Part shown: piece after piece, positions 1 to 7,320 of the stretch
Numbering within the stretch: position 1 is the stretch's first letter
How the letters are laid out: the number at the start of each line of letters is the position of its first letter
Translations under genes and position numbers: made by a program
Notes under the pieces: model-generated
The model's input: only the letters and a program-made list of their open reading frames with translations
Told to the model about the DNA's origin: nothing
Databases searched by the model: none
Origin: Chitinophagaceae bacterium
GTDB taxonomy: Bacteria; Bacteroidota; Bacteroidia; Chitinophagales; Chitinophagaceae
NCBI GenBank assembly: GCA_016786965.1
Contig: JAEUVL010000105.1
Span: 1-8,574, forward strand
Reading direction: 5' to 3'
DNA: 8,574 nucleotides

Positions 1-2369
1 AGATAAGGGTCCTCGATGGCATAGTCGGGCTTAGGAGCCAGCACATCCAGTTTTATGGCAGGATCGCCATGTATGGTTGTTTGCTCGCAATGAAAACGGG
101 CATAGTAGTCGTTCTGTGTAGTAAGATCAAAGGTCCTGGTAATGGATTCCCGCATCAATTCTCCCAGGGTCTTTCCATACATGTTAGTGGTGGCCCCTAA
201 ATAGGTGCGGCTGTTAAAGATATCCAGGTAGTGAACTATTCCGAAGTGAGTACTCGCTACAAAGGCGATAGACCCCCGCTGATCAGCCAACACGAACTTT
301 TCAGACAATGTCTCTTTTAATATAAACCGCAGGGTATTAAAATTGTAAAAATTACCTGCATTACATCCCATCACAATTGTAACCGGGTACTTACCGGGGT
401 TATTGTAATTGGCCGGGTTGTCAAGATTGAACTCGAGCGAACTGGCGGATGAGTGGCCAAAATAAGTCATAAGACCTACTCCCTCCTCAAATAATCTGTA
501 CAGCTTTTCACTGGCATTGGGCTCAACAGGAGCTGATGATACTTTGCTGAAGGTATTCACATTCGCACCATACAGTGTATCAGAAATGATACGTTTGTAG
601 TTATCCATATCAGCCTGGAGAATAGCGCCCAATGCACCATCGCTGGCCCCTACCACATGAATCACATTTTTTGTCCACGCCTTGTCTTTAATTATGGGAG
701 ATGAAAATGCCTGCTGCTGTTCGTATTGAATCACTTTAGCAAGATAGATGGCTACTTCGGCTGCATTAATAGCGGATATACGTCCGATAGAAACCTTGGG
801 AATCTCATCTAGTCCGGGGTCGGCGGCCAGCAGGTTATCCGAGGCCGGCACTCCAAAAGTGGGAACGAAAGAAAGCCTGTCAATATCAGGATTGCTTTCG
901 TACGTTTTTTGTTGTGTATAGGAAAGCCCTTTACCTATCAACAACACATTTTTTACCGGGGCAGAAAAGGTGTTTCTTGCCCACCAGATAAAATTGCGCA
1001 ATCCTCCCGGGTTCTTTTTAATACCAAAACCAAACTGGTCTATCACATCATCCACCTGGTACACTTTAGCATTATGCCCACCTCCAGCAGCAGAACTACG
1101 ATAAGTTTTATACTCTTCTACAGGGTTTGAACCACCTGCCCCGTTTGTTAACGCCGGATGAGATACTATAAGATAATCTCCCTGGTTAGCAGGCAGTGCA
1201 TAATTAATAAAGTTGCGTTGCTCAAGTGTGGCAATATTCCTGGGAAAAGCAGGTGCCTGGCTTACCAACAATAGCTTCCTATTGACAGCAGAAGGCTCTA
1301 ACGCTACTTTTACAAGCGGAGCACTCCCAATATCACACACATATCTTTTACCGTTGGTAATATCATATAGTACAGGGCTCACAGCCCCAAAAGAAAATCC
1401 GGTTATCTCCAGGTAATTACCAGCAGTATTGGCTGGCAATTCAAAAGAAAAATTATCTGCGCCTCCAAAATTGAACTGACGTGCATATTCTATTTCTGTT
1501 TTGGCGATCACCATCCTGTCATTTGCTGTCAGGCACAAATTCTTAATATCAATCGTTGCCGTCCCGGAACTGATCTGTGCAACAGTAAGTGGCGCTTCAG
1601 CCCGGATAAAGTCAAAGAAATTAAGTGTTTGAAGAAGTACTTGTGTACCATTAAGTTTTACTTCAAATTGCCGCGGGTTCAGCGCATTCCCCACTACACT
1701 TGTTTTTAAAACAGGAGCAGGGGCACCTGGCCCTGTATATGGATTTAGATTTGCAAGTGTTTCTGTCTTGGTTACATTTGTTCCAATGTCTCCAGAGGTC
1801 CAGCCTTCGCCCTGATCATAAGCAGAAGAATACACATACTCCCCTACTACAGCGGCATAACCAGCATTTATTTTATCCTTGTAATACTTTCCTACGGTAT
1901 GAATAAAAAAGGGCTCGGGAGTAAGAGCACTGGGTAATGTATTGTTGGTTGGAACGAATCTCAGGTTGCCTCCAGACTGAGTCACCGTCAAAAAGTAAGC
2001 CGCCGTATCAGTTTCAAGGCTCCATTTATCATTCAACTGGTGGTCTGCTATCCTGTATAACTGGTTATCAGGCTTTCCATCATTCATTTCACCCCAAAAC
2101 TCAATGTAATCGGCACTGCCCAAAGTACCAGTTTGAACAGTGGTGTATAGTGGCACCTGCTTACCGTTTCTCCACAACTGGAATCTTTCTGCCGGTGTGC
2201 CACCGATACCAAGCCCCGCCAGTGTAGGCTGGCTGATACGGTACAAAGCAGTAGCGCCTACCTTAAACTTATAATAGGTTTGGCTGTAGTTGATCCATTC
2301 GTTATTATACGTCTGCGATTGGGCGAGCAGTGACGAAAAAAATAATAACAGGAGTAAAAGTTTTTTCAT
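1..2369 (-). CDS. porU2: PorU-type (PorU2-like) type IX secretion sortase, C25 cysteine peptidase; 3' end beyond window
   Basis: The frame is open from the ATG at 2369 to the left edge (789 full codons, no stop), so the C-terminus is missing. Residues 1-19 form a signal peptide (MKK, a Leu/Phe-rich core, then LLAQSQ). Residues 20-390 resemble the PorU N-terminal region, including DYIEFWGEMNDG at 87-98. The peptidase C25 domain starts near GDYLIVSH (D398) and ends near HGDPAI (H767). The catalytic dyad is visible as His639 in YFGHSS and Cys669 in MGCNAGNF, about 30 residues apart as in gingipains. PorU cuts the C-terminal signal from T9SS cargo and joins the cargo to a surface anchor. The adjacent porV-like gene, 32 bases upstream, favours a sortase over a secreted protease. 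GHS replaces the GHG common in gingipains. The '2' paralogue label is from memory of family naming and is less certain than the C25/PorU call. Confidence 0.85.
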   Translation of the reverse strand, partial: MKKLLLLLLFFSSLLAQSQTYNNEWINYSQTYYKFKVGATALYRISQPTLAGLGIGGTPAERFQLWRNGKQVPLYTTVQTGTLGSADYIEFWGEMNDGKPDNQLYRIADHQLNDKWSLETDTAAYFLTVTQSGGNLRFVPTNNTLPSALTPEPFFIHTVGKYYKDKINAGYAAVVGEYVYSSAYDQGEGWTSGDIGTNVTKTETLANLNPYTGPGAPAPVLKTSVVGNALNPRQFEVKLNGTQVLLQTLNFFDFIRAEAPLTVAQISSGTATIDIKNLCLTANDRMVIAKTEIEYARQFNFGGADNFSFELPANTAGNYLEITGFSFGAVSPVLYDITNGKRYVCDIGSAPLVKVALEPSAVNRKLLLVSQAPAFPRNIATLEQRNFINYALPANQGDYLIVSHPALTNGAGGSNPVEEYKTYRSSAAGGGHNAKVYQVDDVIDQFGFGIKKNPGGLRNFIWWARNTFSAPVKNVLLIGKGLSYTQQKTYESNPDIDRLSFVPTFGVPASDNLLAADPGLDEIPKVSIGRISAINAAEVAIYLAKVIQYEQQQAFSSPIIKDKAWTKNVIHVVGASDGALGAILQADMDNYKRIISDTLYGANVNTFSKVSSAPVEPNASEKLYRLFEEGVGLMTYFGHSSASSLEFNLDNPANYNNPGKYPVTIVMGCNAGNFYNFNTLRFILKETLSEKFVLADQRGSIAFVASTHFGIVHYLDIFNSRTYLGATTNMYGKTLGELMRESITRTFDLTTQNDYYARFHCEQTTIHGDPAIKLDVLAPKPDYAIEDPY

Positions 2370-2401
2370 TGACTCAAAGTTTTATAAAGGGTGCGGGAGG
2401 T

Positions 2402-3514
2402 TTATTGATTTTTGTTTTTATTACCTACCATGTTCAGGCTGAGAGAAAAAACATGGGTAAATAAAGGATTGGATTGGTTGGCCAGATTGGTAAAAGCATA
2501 ATCAATAGAAACATTGCCAATACGGAAACCGGCACCACCACCTGGCTGATATATCCATACCTTCTTCTGGTTCAGGGTATCGCCATCAGCCAATGCACGT
2601 TGAAAATTATTAATACCACCACGGAGGAAGAACACATTATTGATATTCAGTTCAAGTCCCAGTTTAGGATCGGCACTTACCGGATCGGCGCTGATGACGG
2701 TATTACGTTGCCCATCGAATGTTACATCAAAATTAGCTTCAGCTAATAAACTGGACTTTTTTCCCAGCCTGAACTCACGGCCAATGCCCAGCACAAGCCG
2801 GGGAGCTGTCAGCTCAGTAGATTTAACTGGTATATCGTTATTAGTCAGGTAAAGCACCTCTTTCTCTTTTTCGGTAAAGGAAAATGACCAAGCATTGAAA
2901 GTGGTGGTAATATCCCTTCCGGCTACACCAAAACGCCAGCGGTTGCTATGAATTTGTAAGCCTGCATCCAGGCCGAAGCCCCAGGCTTTGGCAAAAGAGC
3001 CCACACTCCGGTGAATAACCTTGGCATTTAATCCAAAATTGATTTTTTTCTTTTCAGTATCTTTTAATTTTTGAGCATAGGAAAAAATGAATGCATAATC
3101 AGCAGAGGAAAAAGCCTGGATATTATTATAATTAATAGACCCATCCGGCTCCACAAGAAACAGGGTATTCATAATATCATCCACTGCAAACCGCAAACCG
3201 GTAATACCAATGGTCCTCTTACCATTTGAGGAAGGAAAGGCAATACTGGCATAATCATATTTGCCAATACCGGCAAAATACTCAGCATGCATCAGGTTGA
3301 TCTGCGGATAATCTTTGATCCCTACAAGTCCTGCAGGATTCCAGTACCCGGCTGTTCCATCACTGACAGAAGCTACCTGGGAACTTCCCATAGCGAGTCC
3401 CCTGGCGCCTGCGCCAATGTTCAAAAACTCGTTGGAATACTTACGAAATTGTGCGTGGGAGGAAAGAAAGAATAATACAGCAAACAGGGTTAGGTATAAG
3501 CGGTTCGTTTTCAT
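2402..3514 (-). CDS. porV2: PorV/PorQ-family outer-membrane beta-barrel protein (PorV2-like)
   Basis: This is a complete 370-residue protein. It has a signal peptide at residues 1-21 (MKTNRLYLTLF core, ending SSHA before QFRKY). The PorV-family signature follows: FLNIGAGARGLAMGSS with a downstream GYWNPAGL (about residues 30-65). The rest alternates aromatic and polar residues in short strands with Gly turns, ending in a strand-like segment (THVFSLSLNMVG), as expected for a FadL-like barrel. In known T9SS, PorV (LptO) binds the C-terminal signal of cargo leaving the translocon and brings it to the PorU sortase. Here the gene lies directly upstream of a porU-like gene with 32 bases between them and the same orientation, so the two are probably co-transcribed. 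A second ATG at 3518 is out of frame. No Shine-Dalgarno is evident. PorV and PorQ belong to one superfamily; the PorU neighbour supports the PorV branch, and the '2' paralogue assignment is moderate. Confidence 0.85.
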   Translation of the reverse strand: MKTNRLYLTLFAVLFFLSSHAQFRKYSNEFLNIGAGARGLAMGSSQVASVSDGTAGYWNPAGLVGIKDYPQINLMHAEYFAGIGKYDYASIAFPSSNGKRTIGITGLRFAVDDIMNTLFLVEPDGSINYNNIQAFSSADYAFIFSYAQKLKDTEKKKINFGLNAKVIHRSVGSFAKAWGFGLDAGLQIHSNRWRFGVAGRDITTTFNAWSFSFTEKEKEVLYLTNNDIPVKSTELTAPRLVLGIGREFRLGKKSSLLAEANFDVTFDGQRNTVISADPVSADPKLGLELNINNVFFLRGGINNFQRALADGDTLNQKKVWIYQPGGGAGFRIGNVSIDYAFTNLANQSNPLFTHVFSLSLNMVGNKNKNQ

Positions 3515-3692
3515 TCATTGAATTTTCTAATAAGCAATGGTAAGTTGAGTCTTCTAAATAAGGTACGTATAGCTTGTAAAAATAGTCTTTAAGCCTGTAA
3601 ATTCATAGGTTTGTGGAGCGAAAAGACTAATTATTGAAAACGAGTTAATTAGAAAAATATTGCCCATGAGGGTGGTCAATCTTAATCTGCCT

Positions 3693-3700
3693 TATTTTTG
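3693..3700 (+). promoter_or_regulatory. Candidate Bacteroidota -7 promoter element for tyrS
   Basis: TATTTTTG matches the Bacteroidota -7 consensus TAnnTTTG exactly. It lies 54 bases before the tyrS start codon, which would give a leader of roughly 45-50 bases. No TTTG or clear TTG is seen at the usual -33 spacing (the closest TTG, at 3660-3662, is too far upstream), so only half of the bipartite promoter is supported. Confidence 0.4.
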
Positions 3701-3701
3701 T

Positions 3702-3725
3702 GCCCGCAAGGGCCTGGGCTTAGGC
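3702..3725 (+). other. GC-rich leader with two mutually exclusive short hairpins, upstream of tyrS
   Basis: Immediately after the -7 element, GCCC (3702-3705) can pair with GGGC (3710-3713) around a GCAA loop. A second pairing, GCCT (3712-3715) with AGGC (3722-3725), shares two bases with the first, so only one can form at a time. The stems are only 4 pairs long and the transcript may start inside the first one, so a regulatory role is speculative. Confidence 0.2.
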
Positions 3726-3754
3726 ATACAAATTGAAAATCATAGATTTAGACA

Positions 3755-5032
3755 ATGAATTTAATAGAAGAATTACGATGGAGGGGCATGATACAAGATA
3801 TTATGCCAGGCACCGAAGAGCAATTAAAAAAAGAAATGACCTCCGCCTATATCGGCTTTGATCCTACTGCCGACAGCCTTCATATTGGCAGCCTGGTACC
3901 CATATTGTTGCTCGTTCACCTTCAAAAAGCCGGACATAAACCCTACGCCCTGGTAGGCGGCGCTACAGGTATGGTGGGCGACCCCAGTGGCAAAAGCGAA
4001 GAAAGGAACCTACTGAGTGAAGAAGTATTGAAACTTAACCAGGAAGGTGTCAGGAAACAATTAATGAAATATCTTGATTTTGACCCGGCCAAACCGAATG
4101 CTGCTGAAATGGTCAACAATTATGACTGGTTCAAAGATTTTACTTTCCTGAATTTTATACGGGATGTAGGCAAGCATATTACCGTAAACTACATGATGAG
4201 CAAGGACAGTGTGAAGAAAAGACTGGATGGAGAAACAGGAATGAGCTTTACTGAATTTACCTACCAACTGGTACAGGGTTATGACTTTTACTGGTTATAC
4301 CAAAACAAAAACTGTAAACTGCAAATGGGCGGCAGCGATCAGTGGGGCAATATCGTAACTGGTACTGAACTGATCAGGAGAAAAGCCGGGGGGGAAGCAT
4401 TTGCATTTACTTGCCCATTGATCACAAAAGCAGATGGATCTAAGTTTGGCAAGAGTGAAAAAGGCAATGTATGGCTGGATATTACTAAGACCTCTGCCTA
4501 CGAATTTTATCAATTCTGGATTCGTGCCTCTGATGCAGATGCGGAGAAATGGATTAAAATATTCACATTCCTGGATCAGCCAACTGTAAATGAACTGCTC
4601 TCGGCACATGCCATTGATCCCAGCAAAAAAGTATTGCAGAAAAAACTGGCAGAACAAGTAACCCTGTTTGTACATGGAGAAGCCGCCTTGCAGGAAGCGC
4701 TACTGGCTACTGAAAAAGCATTTACCCAAAAAGAAATACCCGCTGAAGAACTAACCCTTCAGGATATAGAAGCGATGCAGGGAATTACCCAACTTAGCTT
4801 TTCAAAAGAAGCATTGCTAAATGGTATTGATGTGGTGAGTTTCCTGGCAGAAACAGGCGCCTTTCCCAGTAAAGGAGAAGCTAGAAAAAGCGTACAGGGC
4901 GGTGGCGTGAGTATCAACCGGAAAAAAATTCAGGATATACAATTACAGATCAACAATACCTTCCTGCTGCATGACACCTATATTCTTGTGCAAAAAGGGA
5001 AGTCAAATCATTTCCTGGTAAAAGCCGGGTAA
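3755..5032 (+). CDS. tyrS: Tyrosyl-tRNA synthetase (TyrRS), class I
   Basis: This cytoplasmic enzyme activates tyrosine with ATP and loads it on tRNA-Tyr. The 425-residue length is normal for bacterial TyrRS. The class I HIGH motif appears as HIGS at 43-46 in GFDPTADSLHIG. The KMSKS loop appears as KFGKS at 230-234. Tyrosine-pocket residues expected from the Geobacillus enzyme are in place: Tyr32, Asp76 in GDPSGK, the Tyr170/Gln174/Asp177 set in YQLVQGYDF, and Gln196 in MGGSDQWGN. An S4 RNA-binding domain fills about residues 358-425 (FLAETGAFPSKGEARKSV, then GGGVSINRKKI). The gene ends in tandem stops TAA TAA, the second just past the CDS, and converges on the next gene with a 4-base gap. 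It has no evident functional link to the surface-protein genes on either side. The start is the only ATG consistent with the conserved N-terminus; no strong Shine-Dalgarno precedes it. Confidence 0.98.
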   Translation: MNLIEELRWRGMIQDIMPGTEEQLKKEMTSAYIGFDPTADSLHIGSLVPILLLVHLQKAGHKPYALVGGATGMVGDPSGKSEERNLLSEEVLKLNQEGVRKQLMKYLDFDPAKPNAAEMVNNYDWFKDFTFLNFIRDVGKHITVNYMMSKDSVKKRLDGETGMSFTEFTYQLVQGYDFYWLYQNKNCKLQMGGSDQWGNIVTGTELIRRKAGGEAFAFTCPLITKADGSKFGKSEKGNVWLDITKTSAYEFYQFWIRASDADAEKWIKIFTFLDQPTVNELLSAHAIDPSKKVLQKKLAEQVTLFVHGEAALQEALLATEKAFTQKEIPAEELTLQDIEAMQGITQLSFSKEALLNGIDVVSFLAETGAFPSKGEARKSVQGGGVSINRKKIQDIQLQINNTFLLHDTYILVQKGKSNHFLVKAG

Positions 5033-5046
5033 TAACTTATCGGGCT
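5023..5046. terminator. Candidate bidirectional terminator hairpin overlapping both convergent stop codons
   Basis: AGCCGGGTAA (5023-5032) pairs with TTATCGGGCT (5037-5046) around the loop TAAC (5033-5036). There are ten stem positions with one G-G mismatch (5027/5042) and one G-T wobble (5029/5040). The tyrS stop TAA and the TAA of the minus-strand gene pair with each other. On the minus strand the stem runs into TTTT; on the plus strand only CTGCTTT follows, so termination should be stronger for the minus transcript. There is no other room for a terminator between the genes. Confidence 0.4.
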
Positions 5047-6845
5047 GCTTTAAAAATCTTTATAACTGATCCTGACCGCTTATTTACCAGCAGGTACAAG
5101 CCACTGGCCATCCCTGTTAAATCCAACTCGCCAGTCGCACCATTGAAGAATAATCTGTCGATCATTTGACCGTTACTGCTCAGCAAAGCGAATTCTTCAT
5201 TGACAAATACTTGCTGTTGAAATAATATCACAGCCTTGTTCACTACAGGATTTGGCATTACAGTTACAGCATTACCTGTTTTATTGCCAGATAAGGAAAT
5301 GATTCGGCTGAAACTATGCTGCCCGTTCAGGTCTATTAGCTTCAGCCGATAGAAATAACTATTTGCGTAAAGCTTATCATCTGTGAACTGGTATTCCCGA
5401 AAACCAGTACTATTTCCACCAGCAGCCACTTCACCGATCTTTTCAAAGTATTGCGCATCGGTACCCCTGTACACTTCAAAAACCCGGGTACCGGTTTCAG
5501 TTGCGGTTGTCCATACCAGCAAATTAGCTGCATTGTATGCGTTTCCATAAAAACGCAGGAGTACTACCGGCAATACAGTGGTATTAAACTCATAAGCTCC
5601 TATATCTGCCACCCCGTTTATGACCCTTGTGTTACCACGAATATCAAAAGATGGAACGCCTGTATTATCACCAGCATCGATACCCGGCGAACCATTTTGC
5701 AATTGCAAACCATCATCACTGGTCAGCCAGCAATTATCAGTTCCGTCTGCATCAGCGCTATTTAAAAAAGATGGTGCTGTATAAATATTACCGGTACCGG
5801 CTCCGCTGATTGTATGCGGAGGGTTTTGATTGCTTATATCAATAACAGAATAACTTACCGTAAACGAGGCGGCCCCTAAAATATAAAACTGTGGCCCAGT
5901 CCCACTCGCTGTATTACCCCAGAAAACACTGTTTCGGATAGTTGGATTGGCTGTACCAGAATTACCAGATACAAAATTCGTCCTGTCGGAAACAATACCG
6001 CCACCATCCACAGAAGAATTATTTAAGAAAACAGAATGTAATATGGTCGGACTGGCATTACCATTACCACCACCCCAGCAATACATGGCACCCGCTCGGT
6101 CGGTAGCCGTGTTACTGTAAAAAATACAATTGGTGATAAATGGACTTGCATTGCCATTGTAGCCAAAATTATCGATACCGCCGCCGCCACCCGTTGCTGT
6201 ATTGAATGCAAATATGCAATTAGTAATTACGGGACTCGCATTGCCTCCGTTTTGTCCATGATCGAAAATGCCGCCGCCAAATACTGCAGTATTGTTTATG
6301 AACAAACAGTTTCGGATAGTGGGGCTGCAAGTACCGCCATTAGCTGCATTATTAAACATTCCGCCCCCCAGGCTCCTGCTGTCATTACCTAACAGATCGA
6401 AATTGGCATTGCCACCGGTAATAGTAAACCCATCCAGTATGGAAGTATTATTTAAACTGCTGTTGCCGATTACATGATAACTGTTATCTGCATTTCCCGG
6501 CAACCCGATCTCGGCACTTAGTACCGATGAAAAACCGCAGGAGAATGTTCTTTGTGACAATAGTGTTTCTGTTCCGTTAAAGCTTCCATATACTGCCACT
6601 CCATTCAGCATACTGAAAAAAATATTTCTGCTAACTGTAGTTGTGGTAAGATAAGTTCCGCTCATTACCCACACTTCATCTCCCGGGACAGATGCGTTGA
6701 TAGCTGCCTGTAAAGAAGTACCGGGAAAAGCATTGTTCCAACTGGTCCCGTTCATTAAACCGGCACCTGCCGGTGATACATATCGTGTAACAGCATTGAT
6801 TGCTGTAAAGAAGAAAAGCAAAATAATTGTACCGATGAGTTTCAT
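5037..6845 (-). CDS. Secreted right-handed parallel beta-helix protein with T9SS type A sorting domain
   Basis: This is a complete 602-residue protein. Residues 1-18 form a signal peptide (MKLIG, hydrophobic core, AINA). Residues 19-110 begin with RYVSPAGAG and contain SLQAAINASVPGDEVWVMSGTY, the usual opening of pectin-lyase-like beta-helix proteins. Residues 130-345 hold the helix, with repeats of the form SP-x-ITNCIF-x-x-NTA. A choice-of-anchor Q type segment follows (LQNGSPGIDAGDN and DIGAYEF, 381-420). A fibronectin-III-like module (LPVVLLRFYG through RLKLIDLNG, about 425-520) precedes the T9SS sorting domain (VMPNP at 529-533, GLYLL near 582). No catalytic residues of a polysaccharide lyase can be identified, so the activity is unknown; binding or adhesion is equally possible. 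The start is 22 bases after the S74 fibre gene, suggesting one operon. Export should depend on T9SS, and the porV2-porU2 pair nearby is a candidate sorter. Confidence 0.88.
   Translation of the reverse strand: MKLIGTIILLFFFTAINAVTRYVSPAGAGLMNGTSWNNAFPGTSLQAAINASVPGDEVWVMSGTYLTTTTVSRNIFFSMLNGVAVYGSFNGTETLLSQRTFSCGFSSVLSAEIGLPGNADNSYHVIGNSSLNNTSILDGFTITGGNANFDLLGNDSRSLGGGMFNNAANGGTCSPTIRNCLFINNTAVFGGGIFDHGQNGGNASPVITNCIFAFNTATGGGGGIDNFGYNGNASPFITNCIFYSNTATDRAGAMYCWGGGNGNASPTILHSVFLNNSSVDGGGIVSDRTNFVSGNSGTANPTIRNSVFWGNTASGTGPQFYILGAASFTVSYSVIDISNQNPPHTISGAGTGNIYTAPSFLNSADADGTDNCWLTSDDGLQLQNGSPGIDAGDNTGVPSFDIRGNTRVINGVADIGAYEFNTTVLPVVLLRFYGNAYNAANLLVWTTATETGTRVFEVYRGTDAQYFEKIGEVAAGGNSTGFREYQFTDDKLYANSYFYRLKLIDLNGQHSFSRIISLSGNKTGNAVTVMPNPVVNKAVILFQQQVFVNEEFALLSSNGQMIDRLFFNGATGELDLTGMASGLYLLVNKRSGSVIKIFKAAR
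5040..5267 (-). other. T9SS C-terminal sorting domain (type A) of the beta-helix protein
   Basis: Codons 527-602 encode the tail recognised by the type IX machinery. Visible hallmarks are the VMPNPVVNKAVILF opening, a central LLSSNGQMI strand, and GELDLTGMASGLYLL before a short basic end (KIFKAAR). In known systems this domain is removed by PorU after crossing the outer membrane. Confidence 0.85.
5916..6326 (-). repeat. Beta-helix coil repeats of about 30 residues (about 90 bp)
   Basis: Five tandem units begin with SPTIRNC (174), SPVITNC (204), SPFITNC (234), SPTILHS (265) and NPTIRNS (300), giving spacings of 30, 30, 31 and 35 residues. Each is followed by (I/L/V)F and an N-rich turn such as NNTAVFGGGIF. 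The three upstream units end the strand with Cys and the last two with Ser. Confidence 0.8.
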
Positions 6846-6867
6846 AGAATAGTTTTTATTTCCAAAA

Positions 6868-7320
6868 TCATTTGATCTTTGCTTTCAGCAATTCCAGTTC
6901 TTTTACGAGCTTATCTACCTGAACCTGTAATTGATTGTTCCTGGCAGTTTGTTCCTCAATGATCACCTGCTGTTCCTGCATTGCTTTTACCAGTGGTACC
7001 ACAAACTCAGCATACCGGATGCCGTAAATATCTTTTGCATTCTTTGGTACGTCCACCCCGCTGAAATCAAAGCCCAGTTCTTTCGCAGCGTTTTCCACTT
7101 CCTGGGCAATAAAACCGGAATGCCTGATAGCTTCCTGTGCCGTTGATTTATCCGTTACGACCTTCTCTCCTCTTGCTTCCTTTATCTTCCTGATCTCATC
7201 AACGCCTATGAAATCGTTCAGTGCAGAGATATTTGTATTGTAAGAAACGGGGCGGAGTTTGAGTATAAATTCCAGTCCCGGGATATTCTCGTTGATGTTC
7301 ATTTTAAAACGTCCGTCGGA
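6868..7320 (-). other. Peptidase S74 chaperone domain and C-terminal coiled coil, with Ser-Lys self-cleavage site
   Basis: The segment starts at the TCC codon (7318-7320) of SDGRFK. Ser and Lys are five residues apart (Lys codon 7303-7305), the spacing of the Ser-Lys dyad in self-cleaving members. Self-cleavage would leave the fibre ending just before this Ser and release about 150 residues. Cleavage is inferred from conserved residues only. Confidence 0.7.

Larger units (their letters stand above)
3515..3754. other. Divergent intergenic region between porV2 and tyrS
   Basis: These 240 bases separate two genes that point away from each other, so promoters for both should lie here. On the plus strand there is one good TAnnTTTG element at 3693-3700. 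On the minus strand I found no exact match; the nearest is TATTTTTA, complementary to 3577-3584, which ends in A instead of G. I see no open frame, tRNA or T-box signature. Confidence 0.6.

Noticed and set aside
909..2227. Several short plus-strand frames (60-100 codons) opposite the porU2 gene
   Set aside because: They lie wholly within the antisense of a well-supported C25 peptidase gene, have no recognisable motifs or ribosome-binding sites, and look like chance frames.
3577..3584. Possible minus-strand -7 promoter element for porV2
   Set aside because: It differs from TAnnTTTG at the final G, and no TTG is found at a suitable upstream distance.
3515..3754. T-box riboswitch upstream of tyrS
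   Set aside because: The leader is far too short and I see no T-box consensus or terminator/antiterminator pair.
4061..4675. Minus-strand frames of 68 and 126 codons inside tyrS
   Set aside because: They are antisense to conserved TyrRS motifs and show no independent coding signs.
5791..5800. Palindrome CCGGTACCGG at 5791-5800 and again at 8507-8516
   Set aside because: Both copies are inside coding repeats rich in Gly-Thr codons and differ in context; this is better explained by codon composition than by a shared binding site.
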